A stretch of DNA of 64,000 nt, from assembly GCF_900176005.1 (NCBI RefSeq), contig NZ_LT838272.1, forward strand, positions 1,011,587-1,075,586, given 5' to 3'. This DNA comes from Thermanaeromonas toyohensis ToBE (lineage in GTDB: Bacteria; Bacillota; DSM-521; Neomoorellales; Neomoorellaceae). Of this stretch, positions 1-8,154 are shown one piece after another. The notes below the pieces were generated by a model, which saw only the letters and a program-made list of their open reading frames with translations, was not told the DNA's origin and searched no databases. Position 1 is the first letter of the stretch. Every line of letters starts with the position of its first letter. Position numbers and translations under genes: made by a program.

Positions 1-558
1 GATCCTTCCCGGGGGGTAAGTTTTGAAGCCTTTGCCGCCCGCAGGATCCGCGGCGCAGTTTTAGATGCGTTAAGACGAGCCCACTGGGCACCGCGAACAT
101 TAATAGAGAAGCTTAAGCAAGTTAGCGCTGTGTACCGGCGACTGGAACAAGAACAGGGGGTAGAACCTCGAGACGAAGAGGTGGCGGCAGCAGCTGGGTT
201 AGAGGTTAGTGAATTGCAGGGGCTTCTGGAGAGGGGGGCCCAGATGGCCATTATTTCCTTAGAGGAATTTCTTTTAAACGAAGAAAGGGAGGAAACGGTA
301 CGTAGGGGAGAACTGTTAGCCGATACCCAGAGCCCGGCGCCGGACCAACGCTTGGAACAAGAGGAACTACGTAGAGCTCTTAAGGAAGCCCTACGAACTT
401 TGAATGAGCGGGACCGGTTGATCCTGACCCTTTATTATCACGAAGGATTAACCTTAAAAGAGATAGGCGAGGTACTGCAGATCTCCGAATCCAGGGTTTG
501 CCAACTCCATGGCCGCGCTTTGCTTAACCTTCGTAATAAGCTTGCCGATTATCTGTAG
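1..558 (+). CDS. fliA: Flagellar/motility sigma factor sigma-28 (FliA/SigD), 5' truncated
   Basis: RNA polymerase sigma factor of the FliA/SigD/WhiG family, which directs late flagellar, chemotaxis and autolysin genes. The frame is open from base 1 and enters within region 2; the peptide RRIRGAVLDALRRAHW, then PRTL, is the hallmark of this family. Region 3 follows, and region 4 with its helix-turn-helix (LTLKEIGEVLQISESRVCQLH) closes the protein. 185 residues are visible of about 250, so the N-terminal part lies outside the window. A GTG at 130 lies within the frame but is internal. It is the first visible gene of the flagellar block and may act on the downstream rod genes. Confidence 0.93.
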   Translation, partial: DPSRGVSFEAFAARRIRGAVLDALRRAHWAPRTLIEKLKQVSAVYRRLEQEQGVEPRDEEVAAAAGLEVSELQGLLERGAQMAIISLEEFLLNEEREETVRRGELLADTQSPAPDQRLEQEELRRALKEALRTLNERDRLILTLYYHEGLTLKEIGEVLQISESRVCQLHGRALLNLRNKLADYL

Positions 559-606
559 GGAGGGAAAAGTACGGGGTACATATTTTTACTTCTTGGAGTT
601 ATAATC

Positions 607-1155
607 ATGTTAATCTGCTGGCCTTCCGCTTTCCAAGAGCTACGATCTTTTCCAAGAGATGAAGAATTGAGGGGCGAGCCGGAACCGTATGGTGTAAAGG
701 AAGTCCGGTCAGAACTGCTTCCGGAACGGAGGCAGAAACTAGAAAAAAAGCCCTATTTGGAAGTTAGCACTACCTCAGGTTTTCTACTGGAGGCGGGGCC
801 GAAAGAGGAAGTAGAACGTATCCAGCTGGGGCAACAACAGGAGCCTAAAGGGAAACCAGTAGAGACAGTGAGGACGACCAGGATCCCTGACATGGGCCCG
901 GACATTAGGGAAGTGAGGGGCTCTTTTCAAGAGTATCTAGGTAGGGCTTTAAAGGGACCTGGTGGGGCTAAAGCATCAAAACCTCATGTTTCAGAAGTTC
1001 GGGCCTCCTCCAGGCAGCCCCACAAAAATCTCGATGTGGAAGATATAGTAGAAGCTTGGGAAGCGGGAGAGACCCTGGAAAGCATAGCCAAGCGTTTAGG
1101 CAGGGGAAAGGGTGAAATAGAATTAATCTTACGTTTATGGCGTTTAAGAGGTTAA
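607..1155 (+). CDS. Hypothetical protein with C-terminal HTH-like segment (DUF6115-like)
   Basis: 182 residues, ATG start at 607. The first 130 residues are charged and low in complexity, with no predicted membrane segment. The last 40 (DVEDIVEAWEAGETLESIA, then a KRLGRGKGEIELIL stretch) look like a short helix-turn-helix of the kind found in small proteins encoded just after sigD in Clostridia (YlxL/DUF6115 group). Position between fliA and the rod genes suggests a motility-linked role; function is unknown. Its 3' end overlaps the next gene by 19 bases. The family link is from memory of the C-terminal motif and is moderate. Confidence 0.6.
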   Translation: MLICWPSAFQELRSFPRDEELRGEPEPYGVKEVRSELLPERRQKLEKKPYLEVSTTSGFLLEAGPKEEVERIQLGQQQEPKGKPVETVRTTRIPDMGPDIREVRGSFQEYLGRALKGPGGAKASKPHVSEVRASSRQPHKNLDVEDIVEAWEAGETLESIAKRLGRGKGEIELILRLWRLRG

Positions 1156-1649
1156 AAGGAATACCAGGACCTTGGGCTCTTCTGGGGTTAGGTATCGGAT
1201 TAGGCTGGTTTTTGGTGGGTCTTTTCCTTACCTTAGTACCATCTGAACCCAGCAAGGAAGAAATTATAAGTCGCGCCCGGGGATACGGTATGGTTTTCCG
1301 GGAAGAAGTGGTACCTTTCGATTTTAAATCTTCTACTTCAAGCAGTAAAGATGCTCCGGATAACCCGGGCCAACTCAGAAACCCGTCTAATTCTAGCCAA
1401 CCTTTGCTAGAGAAACAGGTTACTTCTTACGGTGTTAGCTCTAAGGAGCATGAAGAGGTCTTGGTAACTATCCCTCCCGGTGCTACCTTAGAGGATATTG
1501 CGGCCCTTTTAGAAAAACAAGGAGTAGTCTCGAGAGCTTTATTAGAAGCTGAAGCCCGTAAAGCAGGAGTAACAGGAAAATTAAAGGCGGGGTCGTATTA
1601 TTTACCACGGGGCGATGTAGCAGGGATCCTTAAGCGTTTGACGGAATAG
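1137..1649 (+). CDS. Membrane-anchored protein with a YceG/MltG-like fragment
   Basis: 170 residues. One N-terminal membrane helix (about residues 11-33, GPWALLGLGIGLGWFLVG) is followed by a Ser/Asn-rich linker. The C-terminal segment of about 65 residues reads VTIPPGATLEDIAALLEKQG then VSRALLEAEA...KAGSYYLPRG. This matches the entry part of the YceG/MltG (endolytic murein transglycosylase) fold, but the much larger catalytic region is missing. A murein or rod-assembly role is possible from the location but is inference. The start overlaps the preceding gene and has no clear Shine-Dalgarno, so translation may depend on coupling. Confidence 0.6.
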   Translation: MAFKRLKGIPGPWALLGLGIGLGWFLVGLFLTLVPSEPSKEEIISRARGYGMVFREEVVPFDFKSSTSSSKDAPDNPGQLRNPSNSSQPLLEKQVTSYGVSSKEHEEVLVTIPPGATLEDIAALLEKQGVVSRALLEAEARKAGVTGKLKAGSYYLPRGDVAGILKRLTE

Positions 1650-1657
1650 GAAACGTT

Positions 1658-1686
1658 TAAAAGTAACTTTAAGAGATCGCCGGATC
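1658..1686 (+). promoter_or_regulatory. Weak candidate sigma-28 promoter
   Basis: TAAA at 1658-1661, a 17-base gap, then GCCGGATC at 1679-1686. This resembles TAAA-N15-GCCGATAA but has a longer spacer and an imperfect -10. It lies in the 128-base gap before the rod genes, where a FliA-dependent promoter would make sense. A short AAATCT tandem (about 1689-1706) follows. Confidence 0.2.
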
Positions 1687-1777
1687 TTGAAATCTAAATC
1701 TAAATCAAGGGTCCGAATCAAGAACGGGGGATTGCCCAGAAGATTAGGTTTACTAGGAATTAAGGGAGTGTAGACCT

Positions 1778-2542
1778 ATGATGAGGGGTCTTTACCTGGC
1801 CGCTACCGGGATGGTAGTACAACAACTTAGGCAGGAAACAATTAGCCACAACCTGGCTAATGCTACTACGACAGGCTATAAAGCGGCTTATGCTACCCAA
1901 CGCAGTTTTCCGGAAGTTCTTCTTCTACGCCTGGAGGGACAATATTCCCAGGGAGCGGTAGGCACCTTTAGCCCGGGAGTTATGGTGGATGCGGTGGAGG
2001 TAGATTTCTCTCCAGGCCCTTTGGAGGAAACAGGCCGTTCTACAGACCTGGCTTTGGTAGATAGGCCTGGACAACCACCTTCCTTTTTCGCTGTCCAGGT
2101 CGGAGGGGAGATCCGTTATACTCGCAACGGCTATTTCAGAGTGGGACCTACAGGGTACTTAGAGACGACAGAAGGTTCCCCTGTTTTAGGCCAGTCCGGT
2201 CCTTTACGGGTAGGAGAGGGCAGATGGTGGGTGGATACCCAAGGGCGGGTATGGGTAGAGGATCGAGAGATAGACCGCCTTCTTTTGGTGAACTTTGAGC
2301 AGCCCCAAGCCCTGCAAAGGCTAGAAAATAACCTCTTTATGGCTCCGCCCGAAGCTGTACCCCAAGAGGCGGTAGGAGTCGAGGTTAAGCAGGGGTTTTT
2401 AGAAAAGCCCAACCTCGATGGGGTACGTGAAATTATAGATATGCTATCCGCCTTACGCGCCTATGAAGCTGGGCAAAAAGTTATTCAGGTACAGGATGAA
2501 CTTTTAGGCAAGGTAGTAAACGAACTAGGAACCGTACGTTAA
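1778..2542 (+). CDS. flgF: Flagellar basal-body rod protein, FlgF/FlhO type
   Basis: 254-residue structural protein of the flagellar rod. The N-terminal signature of the flagellin-export class is clear: GLYLAATGMVVQQLRQETIS, then HNLANATTTGYKA. The C-terminus (EIIDMLSALRAYEAGQKVIQ) is the matching conserved coil that packs in the rod. AAGGGAGTG sits 7 bases before ATG 1778; ATG 1781 is an alternative. It is followed 57 bases later by a paralogue, as with flhO-flhP of Bacillus. Assignment to FlgF rather than another FlgG-like rod protein rests on order and length. Confidence 0.85.
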   Translation: MMRGLYLAATGMVVQQLRQETISHNLANATTTGYKAAYATQRSFPEVLLLRLEGQYSQGAVGTFSPGVMVDAVEVDFSPGPLEETGRSTDLALVDRPGQPPSFFAVQVGGEIRYTRNGYFRVGPTGYLETTEGSPVLGQSGPLRVGEGRWWVDTQGRVWVEDREIDRLLLVNFEQPQALQRLENNLFMAPPEAVPQEAVGVEVKQGFLEKPNLDGVREIIDMLSALRAYEAGQKVIQVQDELLGKVVNELGTVR

Positions 2543-2599
2543 GTCTTTAAGAATATGGATTTAAAGTAAATGCTTTGGGGGAGGAGGGAAGTTCGTACC

Positions 2600-3373
2600 A
2601 TGTTGCGGGCTTTATGGAACAGTGCTAGTGGCATGGTAGCTCAGGTGGTACATATAGATCTTTTAGCCCATGACCTAGCCAACGTAAATACTACAGGGTA
2701 TAAAAAAAGCCTTCCCAGCTTTTCTGATCTAGTCTATCGGCCTATTACCGAGCGTGGCATGCCGGTAGAACGCACATCACCCCCAGCTATAGGCGCCGGA
2801 GTACGCCTGGTGGATGCGGCTAAGGATTTGGCCCCGGGATCCCTAGTGGCTACCGGTGACCTTTTACATCTGGCTATCCAAGGGAGAGGCTTCCTAGGGG
2901 TGGAGGGTCCCCATGGTGAGCTCTACCTTACCCGGGATGGGGCTTTCCACTTGAACGAGAGGGGAGAAGTGATACATAGCTCGGGTTATCGGTTGCTACC
3001 CAAGGTCACGGTACCTGAGGGCTATAGATCTGTGCGCTTCAGCCCCGATGGTGCTCTTGTGGCCTTGGCTCCGAACGGGAAAGAGGAAGTTTTGGGGCAA
3101 GTGGAAGTATACCTGGTGGAAAATCCAGGTGGCTTGGAGGCTACAGGGAATAATCTCTTTCGGCCTACACCGGCTAGTGGTGACCCCAGGCCCATCCTTC
3201 CAGGACCGGGGGCGGGGGTAAGCCTCCTTCCAGGTTATCTAGAGGCTAGTAATGTGGATTTGGCCGAGGCCCTTGTACATATGCTCCTTGCCCAGCGGGT
3301 ATATGAAGTAAATGCCCGCGCTGCCAGGATAGCTGATGAAATGTGGGGAATAGCTAACAATTTACGGCGGTAG
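2600..3373 (+). CDS. flgG: Flagellar basal-body rod protein, FlgG/FlhP type
   Basis: 257 residues. It has the N-terminal rod motif (LWNSASGMVAQVVHIDLLA, then HDLANVNTTGYKK) and a C-terminal conserved coil (NVDLAEALVHMLLAQRVYE). A very strong Shine-Dalgarno (GGGGGAGGAGGG, 2577-2588) points to ATG 2600, not to the in-frame ATG at 2570, which would lie before it. It would form the distal rod together with the preceding FlgF-type protein. Cotranscription with cheD is likely, as only 7 bases separate them. Confidence 0.87.
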   Translation: MLRALWNSASGMVAQVVHIDLLAHDLANVNTTGYKKSLPSFSDLVYRPITERGMPVERTSPPAIGAGVRLVDAAKDLAPGSLVATGDLLHLAIQGRGFLGVEGPHGELYLTRDGAFHLNERGEVIHSSGYRLLPKVTVPEGYRSVRFSPDGALVALAPNGKEEVLGQVEVYLVENPGGLEATGNNLFRPTPASGDPRPILPGPGAGVSLLPGYLEASNVDLAEALVHMLLAQRVYEVNARAARIADEMWGIANNLRR

Positions 3374-3380
3374 GAGTTCC

Positions 3381-3872
3381 ATGGCTGTGGAAGATATTAA
3401 GGTTGGTATAGGAGAATGGAAGATAGCGCGGGAGCCCCAGAGGCTTATAACCTTAGGATTAGGTTCTTGTGTCGGAGTGGCCCTTTACGACCAGAGGGCA
3501 GCCATAGGCGGTTTAGCTCATGTAATGCTGCCGGATAGCAAACAATTCCAGGAGATAACCAACCGGGCCAAATTTGCTGACCTAGCTATACCCGACCTCG
3601 TAGAGGAGATGCTGAGGTGGGGGGCTAGCAAAGGGAGTATCATAGCCAAAGTAGCTGGAGGCGCCCAGATGTTTTCCTCGGCCGACCATCGTTTGACTAC
3701 TTTAAACATCGGAGAGCGCAACGCAACTATGGTTTTGAAAACTTTACAAGCTTTAGGGATACCTGTAGTAGCGCAGGACACAGGGGGTAATTATGGAAGG
3801 ACCATGATCTTAGACACAGCCAGCGGTAGAGTTTTTATCCGGGCACTAGGGCGACCTTTAAGGGAGATTTGA
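3381..3872 (+). CDS. cheD: Chemoreceptor glutamine deamidase CheD
   Basis: 163 residues. CheD deamidates receptor glutamines and is stimulated or sequestered by CheC. The catalytic Cys-His pair is visible: TLGLGSCVGVALYD (Cys) and GGLAHVMLPDS (His). The C-terminal GGNYGRTMILDTASGRV is also typical. The stop codon shares a base with the cheR start (TGATG at 3870-3874). cheC lies two genes downstream, so both halves of the CheC-CheD adaptation pair are present. Confidence 0.95.
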   Translation: MAVEDIKVGIGEWKIAREPQRLITLGLGSCVGVALYDQRAAIGGLAHVMLPDSKQFQEITNRAKFADLAIPDLVEEMLRWGASKGSIIAKVAGGAQMFSSADHRLTTLNIGERNATMVLKTLQALGIPVVAQDTGGNYGRTMILDTASGRVFIRALGRPLREI

Positions 3873-4684
3873 TGAGGTGGCTTATGGATTTTAAGGAATT
3901 TAAACAAAGGATATACCGGCGTTTTGGCCTTTATCTGGAAGGCTACAAAGAGCCGCAGCTTAAACGCCGTATTGAGAGCCTAATGTTTAGCCTCAATGTG
4001 CAAAGCTATCAGGAATATTGGGAACTCCTCAACCGGGATCCGGATCAGTGGCAAAGATTTGTAGATAAAATTACTATTAATGTTTCGGAGTTTTTCCGGA
4101 ACCCGGAGTTATTCCAGCGGTTGGAGAAAGAGATCTTACCCGAACTCTTAAAAAGAAGACAGGTACTTAAAATTTGGAGCGCAGCTTGTGCTGATGGACC
4201 GGAACCCTATTCAGTAGCTATAATCCTTAAGGAGTTAACCCCCAAGGTACGGCATCGTATTGAAGCCACCGATGTGGATTTAGGAGCCCTGGAGGCAGCC
4301 CGGCGAGGGATTTATCCCCGGCGGGCGGTCCAAGCCGTAAGTCCAGAACGGCTTAGACGTTATTTTCGGCAAGAAGGAGAAAACTTTCATCTTGTTCCAG
4401 AGATTAAGGAGCTGGTCACCTTTAGGCAGCATGATCTGTTAAGCGACCCTTATGGTCAGGATTATGATCTTATACTTTGCCGTAATGTAACTATTTATTT
4501 TACCACCGAAGTGCAGGACCGGCTCTACCGCCAATTTTATAAGTCTTTGGCCCCGGGAGGAGTGCTTTTTATAGGGGCTACCGAGAGCATCTTCCAGTAC
4601 CGGGAGATAGGCTTTGAAAAATTGGCACCTTGGTTTTACCGTCGTCCGGAGGAGGCGAGGAAGTGGGGACTTGGGATCACCTAG
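3872..4684 (+). CDS. cheR: Chemotaxis protein methyltransferase CheR
   Basis: 270 residues. It methylates receptor glutamates using S-adenosylmethionine. The N-terminal CheR helical domain (KRRIESLMFSLNVQSYQEYW) precedes the Rossmann domain. The SAM-binding loop reads IWSAACADGPEPYS where most CheRs have SAGC.TGEEPYS, a mild divergence. LILCRNVTIYF is the conserved catalytic-domain strand. ATG 3872 is preceded by AAGGGAGAT; a TTG at 3869 is less likely. The 3' end overlaps cheC by 22 bases. Confidence 0.94.
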   Translation: MRWLMDFKEFKQRIYRRFGLYLEGYKEPQLKRRIESLMFSLNVQSYQEYWELLNRDPDQWQRFVDKITINVSEFFRNPELFQRLEKEILPELLKRRQVLKIWSAACADGPEPYSVAIILKELTPKVRHRIEATDVDLGALEAARRGIYPRRAVQAVSPERLRRYFRQEGENFHLVPEIKELVTFRQHDLLSDPYGQDYDLILCRNVTIYFTTEVQDRLYRQFYKSLAPGGVLFIGATESIFQYREIGFEKLAPWFYRRPEEARKWGLGIT

Positions 4685-5280
4685 ATGCTTTTCATTTAGA
4701 TGTCCTCAAAGAAATAGGTAATATTGGAGCCGGTAATGCAGCTACGGCCTTGGCGGCCATGCTCAATCAGCGGATTAACATGAACGTTCCCCGGGCCGGA
4801 GTGCTCCCTTTAAGGGAAATCCCTAACTTAATCGGGCAAGAAGAAGATCCAGTAGCCTGTGTGGAGTTTGGTGTAACAGGGAAGGCGCCAGGAAAGATTT
4901 TTTTCCTCTTGACTCAGGAGAGCGCTTTTTCCCTGGTAGATTTTTTGTTAGGACAGCCGTCAGGAACTACCCAGCAACTGGATAATATGGGTGTTTCCGT
5001 ATTGATGGAGGTAGGCAATATCTTAACCGGTTCTTTTCTTACCGCTTTTGCCGAATTTTGCCGGTTAGAGTTTATTCCTTCGGTACCGGCCTTTGCTTTC
5101 GACATGCTCGGGGCGGTGTTAAGTTCAGCTTTCCTCGAAGGAGGGTATTTCTCAGACCAGGCTTTAGTTATAGAAACCCAGTTTTATAGCCCAGAGGCTA
5201 AAATTAGCGGCTATTTTTTCCTGATACCCGAGGAGCAAGCTCTAGGTGTTATAATGGAATCACTAGGAGTTAATTTCTAA
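4663..5280 (+). CDS. cheC: CheY-P phosphatase CheC
   Basis: 205 residues from GTG 4663, which has GGAGGAGG 7 bases upstream inside cheR. Two CheC active-site motifs are present: LKEIGNIGAGNAATALAAML and VLMEVGNILTGSFLTA, each with the Glu and Asn used to dephosphorylate CheY-P. Partner of CheD. Translational coupling to cheR is implied by the overlap. A second CheC-like protein, FliY, is encoded downstream, so CheY-P may be removed both in the cytosol and at the switch. Confidence 0.93.
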   Translation: MGTWDHLDAFHLDVLKEIGNIGAGNAATALAAMLNQRINMNVPRAGVLPLREIPNLIGQEEDPVACVEFGVTGKAPGKIFFLLTQESAFSLVDFLLGQPSGTTQQLDNMGVSVLMEVGNILTGSFLTAFAEFCRLEFIPSVPAFAFDMLGAVLSSAFLEGGYFSDQALVIETQFYSPEAKISGYFFLIPEEQALGVIMESLGVNF

Positions 5281-5349
5281 ATCTGTAAAAAGGCTCTTTA
5301 AAAAGGATCTTTAAATCTTTAATTGGGATTTTATGGAGGAGGAGCATAT

Positions 5350-5715
5350 ATGGGTAAGAGGGTTTTGGTAGTGGATGATGCCGCCTTTATGCGGATGATG
5401 ATCAAGGATATTTTGACTAAGAATGGATATGAGATAGCTGGGGAAGCTGAAAATGGCCAAAAGGCGGTGGAGCTCTACCAGCAGCTTAAGCCTGATGTAG
5501 TGACCATGGATATTACCATGCCGGAGATGGATGGTATTGCTGCGGTTAAAGCTATAAAGAAGATCGATCCTAACGCCAAGATTATAATGTGTAGCGCTAT
5601 GGGGCAGCAGCTCATGGTAATGGAAGCCATTCAGGCGGGAGCCAAGGATTTTATTGTTAAACCCTTCCAGCAGGAGAGAGTGCTCCAGGCTTTGCAAAAG
5701 GTTCTAGGGCAGTAA
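5350..5715 (+). CDS. cheY: Chemotaxis response regulator CheY
   Basis: 121-residue single-domain receiver. D9-D10 (VLVVDDAAF), phospho-acceptor D54 (VTMDITMPEMDG), the switch residue in IIMCSAMGQ and K in FIVKPF are all intact. ATG 5350 follows GGAGGAGG at 5335-5342; an upstream in-frame start at 5323 has no ribosome site. Phospho-CheY should bind FliM and FliY, whose genes follow directly. Confidence 0.95.
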   Translation: MGKRVLVVDDAAFMRMMIKDILTKNGYEIAGEAENGQKAVELYQQLKPDVVTMDITMPEMDGIAAVKAIKKIDPNAKIIMCSAMGQQLMVMEAIQAGAKDFIVKPFQQERVLQALQKVLGQ

Positions 5716-5728
5716 AGGGGGCCTGTCC

Positions 5729-6703
5729 ATGGCAGAGATATTGTCCCAAGAGGAAATAGATGCCCTTCTTGCTGCTTTAAGCACAGGGGAAGTTAAACCT
5801 GAAGACATTAGGAAAGAGGAACAAAGACCTAAAGCTAAGAAATACGACTTCCGCCGACCTAATAAGCTGTCCAAGGAGCATTTACGCACCCTTTACATGA
5901 TCCATGAAAACTACGGGCGGCTGGTAGCTAACTTTCTTTCCGCTTATCTTCGCGCCAATATACAGGTCAAAATTGTCTCCGTGGAACAGATGACCTACGA
6001 GGATTTCATCGTTTCCCTGCCGGCACCTACCCTGCTTACTCTTTTTACCCTGGAGCCTTTAAAAGGTACAGCTATCCTAGAGACAAACTTGGCTTTTGTG
6101 TTCCCAGTGATTGATCTTCTCTTTGGAGGCCGGGGGGAGATGAGCGCATCGACAAGGGAGCTTACAGCTATCGAGCGCCATGTCTTAAGAAGGCTGAATG
6201 GCCGCCTCTTGGAACAACTAACCTATGTCTGGAGCGACGTATATCCAGTTACCCCTAAATTGGAATCCATGGAGACTAATCCCCAGTTTGTTCAGGTTAT
6301 GTCACCCAATGATATAGTAGCTGTGGTGACCTTAGCTACTACTATTGGTCAGAACGAAGGGCTTATGAACATTTGCCTCCCATACATGATGCTGGAGCCG
6401 GTTATATCTCGGCTGTCCGCCACTCAGTGGTTCGCTGGTGCTGTGGAGAAAGAAGAAAGGGTGGATTGGCGGGAGACTGTGGCTAAAATTTTGGCTCCGG
6501 TCCCTGTAGAACTGATTGCCTACTGTGGGCGGGCCAAGCTTAAAGTACGCGATTTTTTACAGCTCCAAGCGGGTGACGTCATTACCTTGGACTCTACTTT
6601 AGGCGAAGATCTGGAACTACACGTAGATGGTCTTCTCAAATTTAAAGTCCAGCCCGGGCTTATGGGCAGAAAAAGGGCTGTACAAATAACGGAGGTAATC
6701 TAA
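5729..6703 (+). CDS. fliM: Flagellar motor switch protein FliM
   Basis: 324 residues, full length. The N-terminal LSQEEIDALLAALSTGEV is the CheY-P-binding peptide. The middle domain (VFPVIDLLFGGRGE) forms the C-ring wall and the C-terminal SpoA domain (KLKVRDFLQLQAGDVI) binds FliN/FliY. The stop codon abuts the fliY start, indicating coupling and matched stoichiometry. Confidence 0.96.
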   Translation: MAEILSQEEIDALLAALSTGEVKPEDIRKEEQRPKAKKYDFRRPNKLSKEHLRTLYMIHENYGRLVANFLSAYLRANIQVKIVSVEQMTYEDFIVSLPAPTLLTLFTLEPLKGTAILETNLAFVFPVIDLLFGGRGEMSASTRELTAIERHVLRRLNGRLLEQLTYVWSDVYPVTPKLESMETNPQFVQVMSPNDIVAVVTLATTIGQNEGLMNICLPYMMLEPVISRLSATQWFAGAVEKEERVDWRETVAKILAPVPVELIAYCGRAKLKVRDFLQLQAGDVITLDSTLGEDLELHVDGLLKFKVQPGLMGRKRAVQITEVI

Positions 6704-7792
6704 ATGTCGGAGTTTTTGTCTCAGGAAGAGATCGATGCTCTGCTTAAGGGAGAGTTGCCTCCTTCTACACCAATGCAGGACCTTACAGAAGAGGAGAAGG
6801 ATGCCCTAGGAGAGATCGGGAACATTTCCATGGGCAGTGCCGCTACCGCATTATCACAGATTTTAAACCGCAAGGTTTTAATCACTGCTCCTTCTACCAG
6901 AGTAACCACGCCTGAGGAACTTTTCGCTTCTTTTCAAATCCCTTATATGATTGTAGAAGTAAATTTTACGGAAGGTTTGTCGGGTTCTAACCTTCTTATT
7001 TTAAAAGCGCGCGATGCAGCTGTAATAGCCAACTTAATGATGGGTGGTAGCGGCCAGGTGGATAAAGAAAAGCTAGATGAAATCGAGGAGAGCGCCCTGG
7101 GCGAGGCTATGAATCAGATGATGGGTTCGGCTGCCACCTCCATGTCCACTATCTTTAATCGGGGAGTTAAAATTTCACCGCCACGGGTGGTTTCTATAGA
7201 TTTCCCCCAGGAATCTTTTGCTTCTCCCTGGCCACCAGGGGAGCCTATAGTTGTAGTTTCCTTCAAAATGGAGATTGTAGATCTTCTGGAGAGCGAGATT
7301 ATGCAAGTTATGCCGGTGGAAGTGGCTAAACAGGAAGTAGGGATGCTTTTGACCCCAACACCTTCAGCCCCTACCGCAGCTAGCTCAGCTACGAGCCAGC
7401 CATCCCCTGTAGCAGGGTCCCAGTCTTCTCCACCACCAGAAACTAAAACGCCTGCTCCAGCGCCTCCCCCGCCTTCCTCTTCATCTGTGGAAACTAACAC
7501 ACGGCCCCCTCAGGTTTTCGGGGGTACACCTAGGAATCTAGAGCTTATTCTAGATGTCCCGCTAGATATCGAGGTAGTGTTGGGCAGCACTATTAAATCT
7601 ATTAAAGAGATTCTAAGCCTGGGGCCAGGGAGTATTGTAGAACTGGATAAGATGGCCGATGAACCTGTAGAAATCTTGGTAAACGGTACCCTCATCGCCT
7701 GGGGTGAGGTGGTAGTCGTTAACGAAAACTTTGGGGTCCGGATTACCAATATCCTAGATCGTTATGAACGCATTACTCACTTGCGTAAGTAA
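6704..7792 (+). CDS. fliY: Flagellar motor switch phosphatase FliY
   Basis: 362 residues. Domain order: an N-terminal CheY-P-binding peptide (FLSQEEIDALLKG) nearly identical to that of FliM; a CheC-like phosphatase domain with two E..N sites (ALGEIGNISMGSAATALSQ and ALGEAMNQMMGSAATSMST); a Pro/Ser/Ala-rich linker at about residues 220-265; and a C-terminal SpoA/FliN domain (LILDVPLDIEVVLGS). It is a Bacillus-type fusion of CheY-P phosphatase and C-ring component. It is the last gene of the block. Confidence 0.95.
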   Translation: MSEFLSQEEIDALLKGELPPSTPMQDLTEEEKDALGEIGNISMGSAATALSQILNRKVLITAPSTRVTTPEELFASFQIPYMIVEVNFTEGLSGSNLLILKARDAAVIANLMMGGSGQVDKEKLDEIEESALGEAMNQMMGSAATSMSTIFNRGVKISPPRVVSIDFPQESFASPWPPGEPIVVVSFKMEIVDLLESEIMQVMPVEVAKQEVGMLLTPTPSAPTAASSATSQPSPVAGSQSSPPPETKTPAPAPPPPSSSSVETNTRPPQVFGGTPRNLELILDVPLDIEVVLGSTIKSIKEILSLGPGSIVELDKMADEPVEILVNGTLIAWGEVVVVNENFGVRITNILDRYERITHLRK

Positions 7793-7798
7793 AAATTT

Positions 7799-7820
7799 AC
7801 CGGGGCCTTTTGACCCCGGT
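7799..7820 (-). terminator. Intrinsic terminator of the spore-protein gene
   Basis: A 7-bp stem (ACCGGGG at 7799-7805 with CCCCGGT at 7814-7820) with an 8-base loop. Read on the minus strand it is followed by AAATTTTT, giving a usable U tract for the spore-protein gene ending at 7833. On the plus strand there is no T run, so it is at best a weak end for fliY. Confidence 0.7.
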
Positions 7821-7832
7821 ACAGGTGGGCAG

Positions 7833-8015
7833 CTACAGAGGCTTGTTGTTAGCCAAAGCTTGTTCGGCCTTCTCTATGGCCAGTCGCACCAGGTTGCCGC
7901 ACTGCCGGGATGGTACACCACCCCAACCTTCTGTGGCAACAATGTCATATACGCCGAGCTCTTTAGCTAATTCATATTTTAGAGCCTCGGACATAACTTG
8001 GCGCCTTCTAGCCAT
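7833..8015 (-). CDS. Small acid-soluble spore protein, alpha/beta type
   Basis: 60 residues. Alpha/beta SASPs coat spore DNA and change it to an A-like form resistant to UV and heat. Signature segments are [30 protein letters not shown] and [12 protein letters not shown] is close to the GPR protease recognition region, though the usual cleavage motif is not obvious. AAAGGGGG lies upstream of the ATG on the minus strand. It is direct evidence of endospore formation. Forespore (sigma-G) control is expected, but I saw no convincing sigma-G promoter. Confidence 0.93.
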   Translation of the reverse strand: MARRRQVMSEALKYELAKELGVYDIVATEGWGGVPSRQCGNLVRLAIEKAEQALANNKPL

Positions 8016-8154
8016 ATTTTAGCCCCCTTTAATGCGCTTTAAGCTGCACCACCTTTATAAAAAAGAATACCCTAGCGGGTGGAGCTTAATACGCGGGGGT
8101 TACTGGGTGATTAAAGCCTAGTATGGTTTTGTTGGATATCTTAGGCCCTAAGGT

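Noticed and set aside
5323-5349. Longer CheY start
   Set aside because: The GGAGGAGG ribosome site is positioned for ATG 5350, and the extra residues are absent from the family.
7113-7500. Minus-strand frame opposite the fliY linker
   Set aside because: Gly/Val-rich translation is the mirror of the Pro/Ala/Ser-rich linker in FliY, not a gene.
8016-8154. Sigma-G promoter for the spore-protein gene
   Set aside because: CAGCTTA on the minus strand resembles a -10, but the upstream GTATT is 19 bases away and mismatched, so I could not support it.
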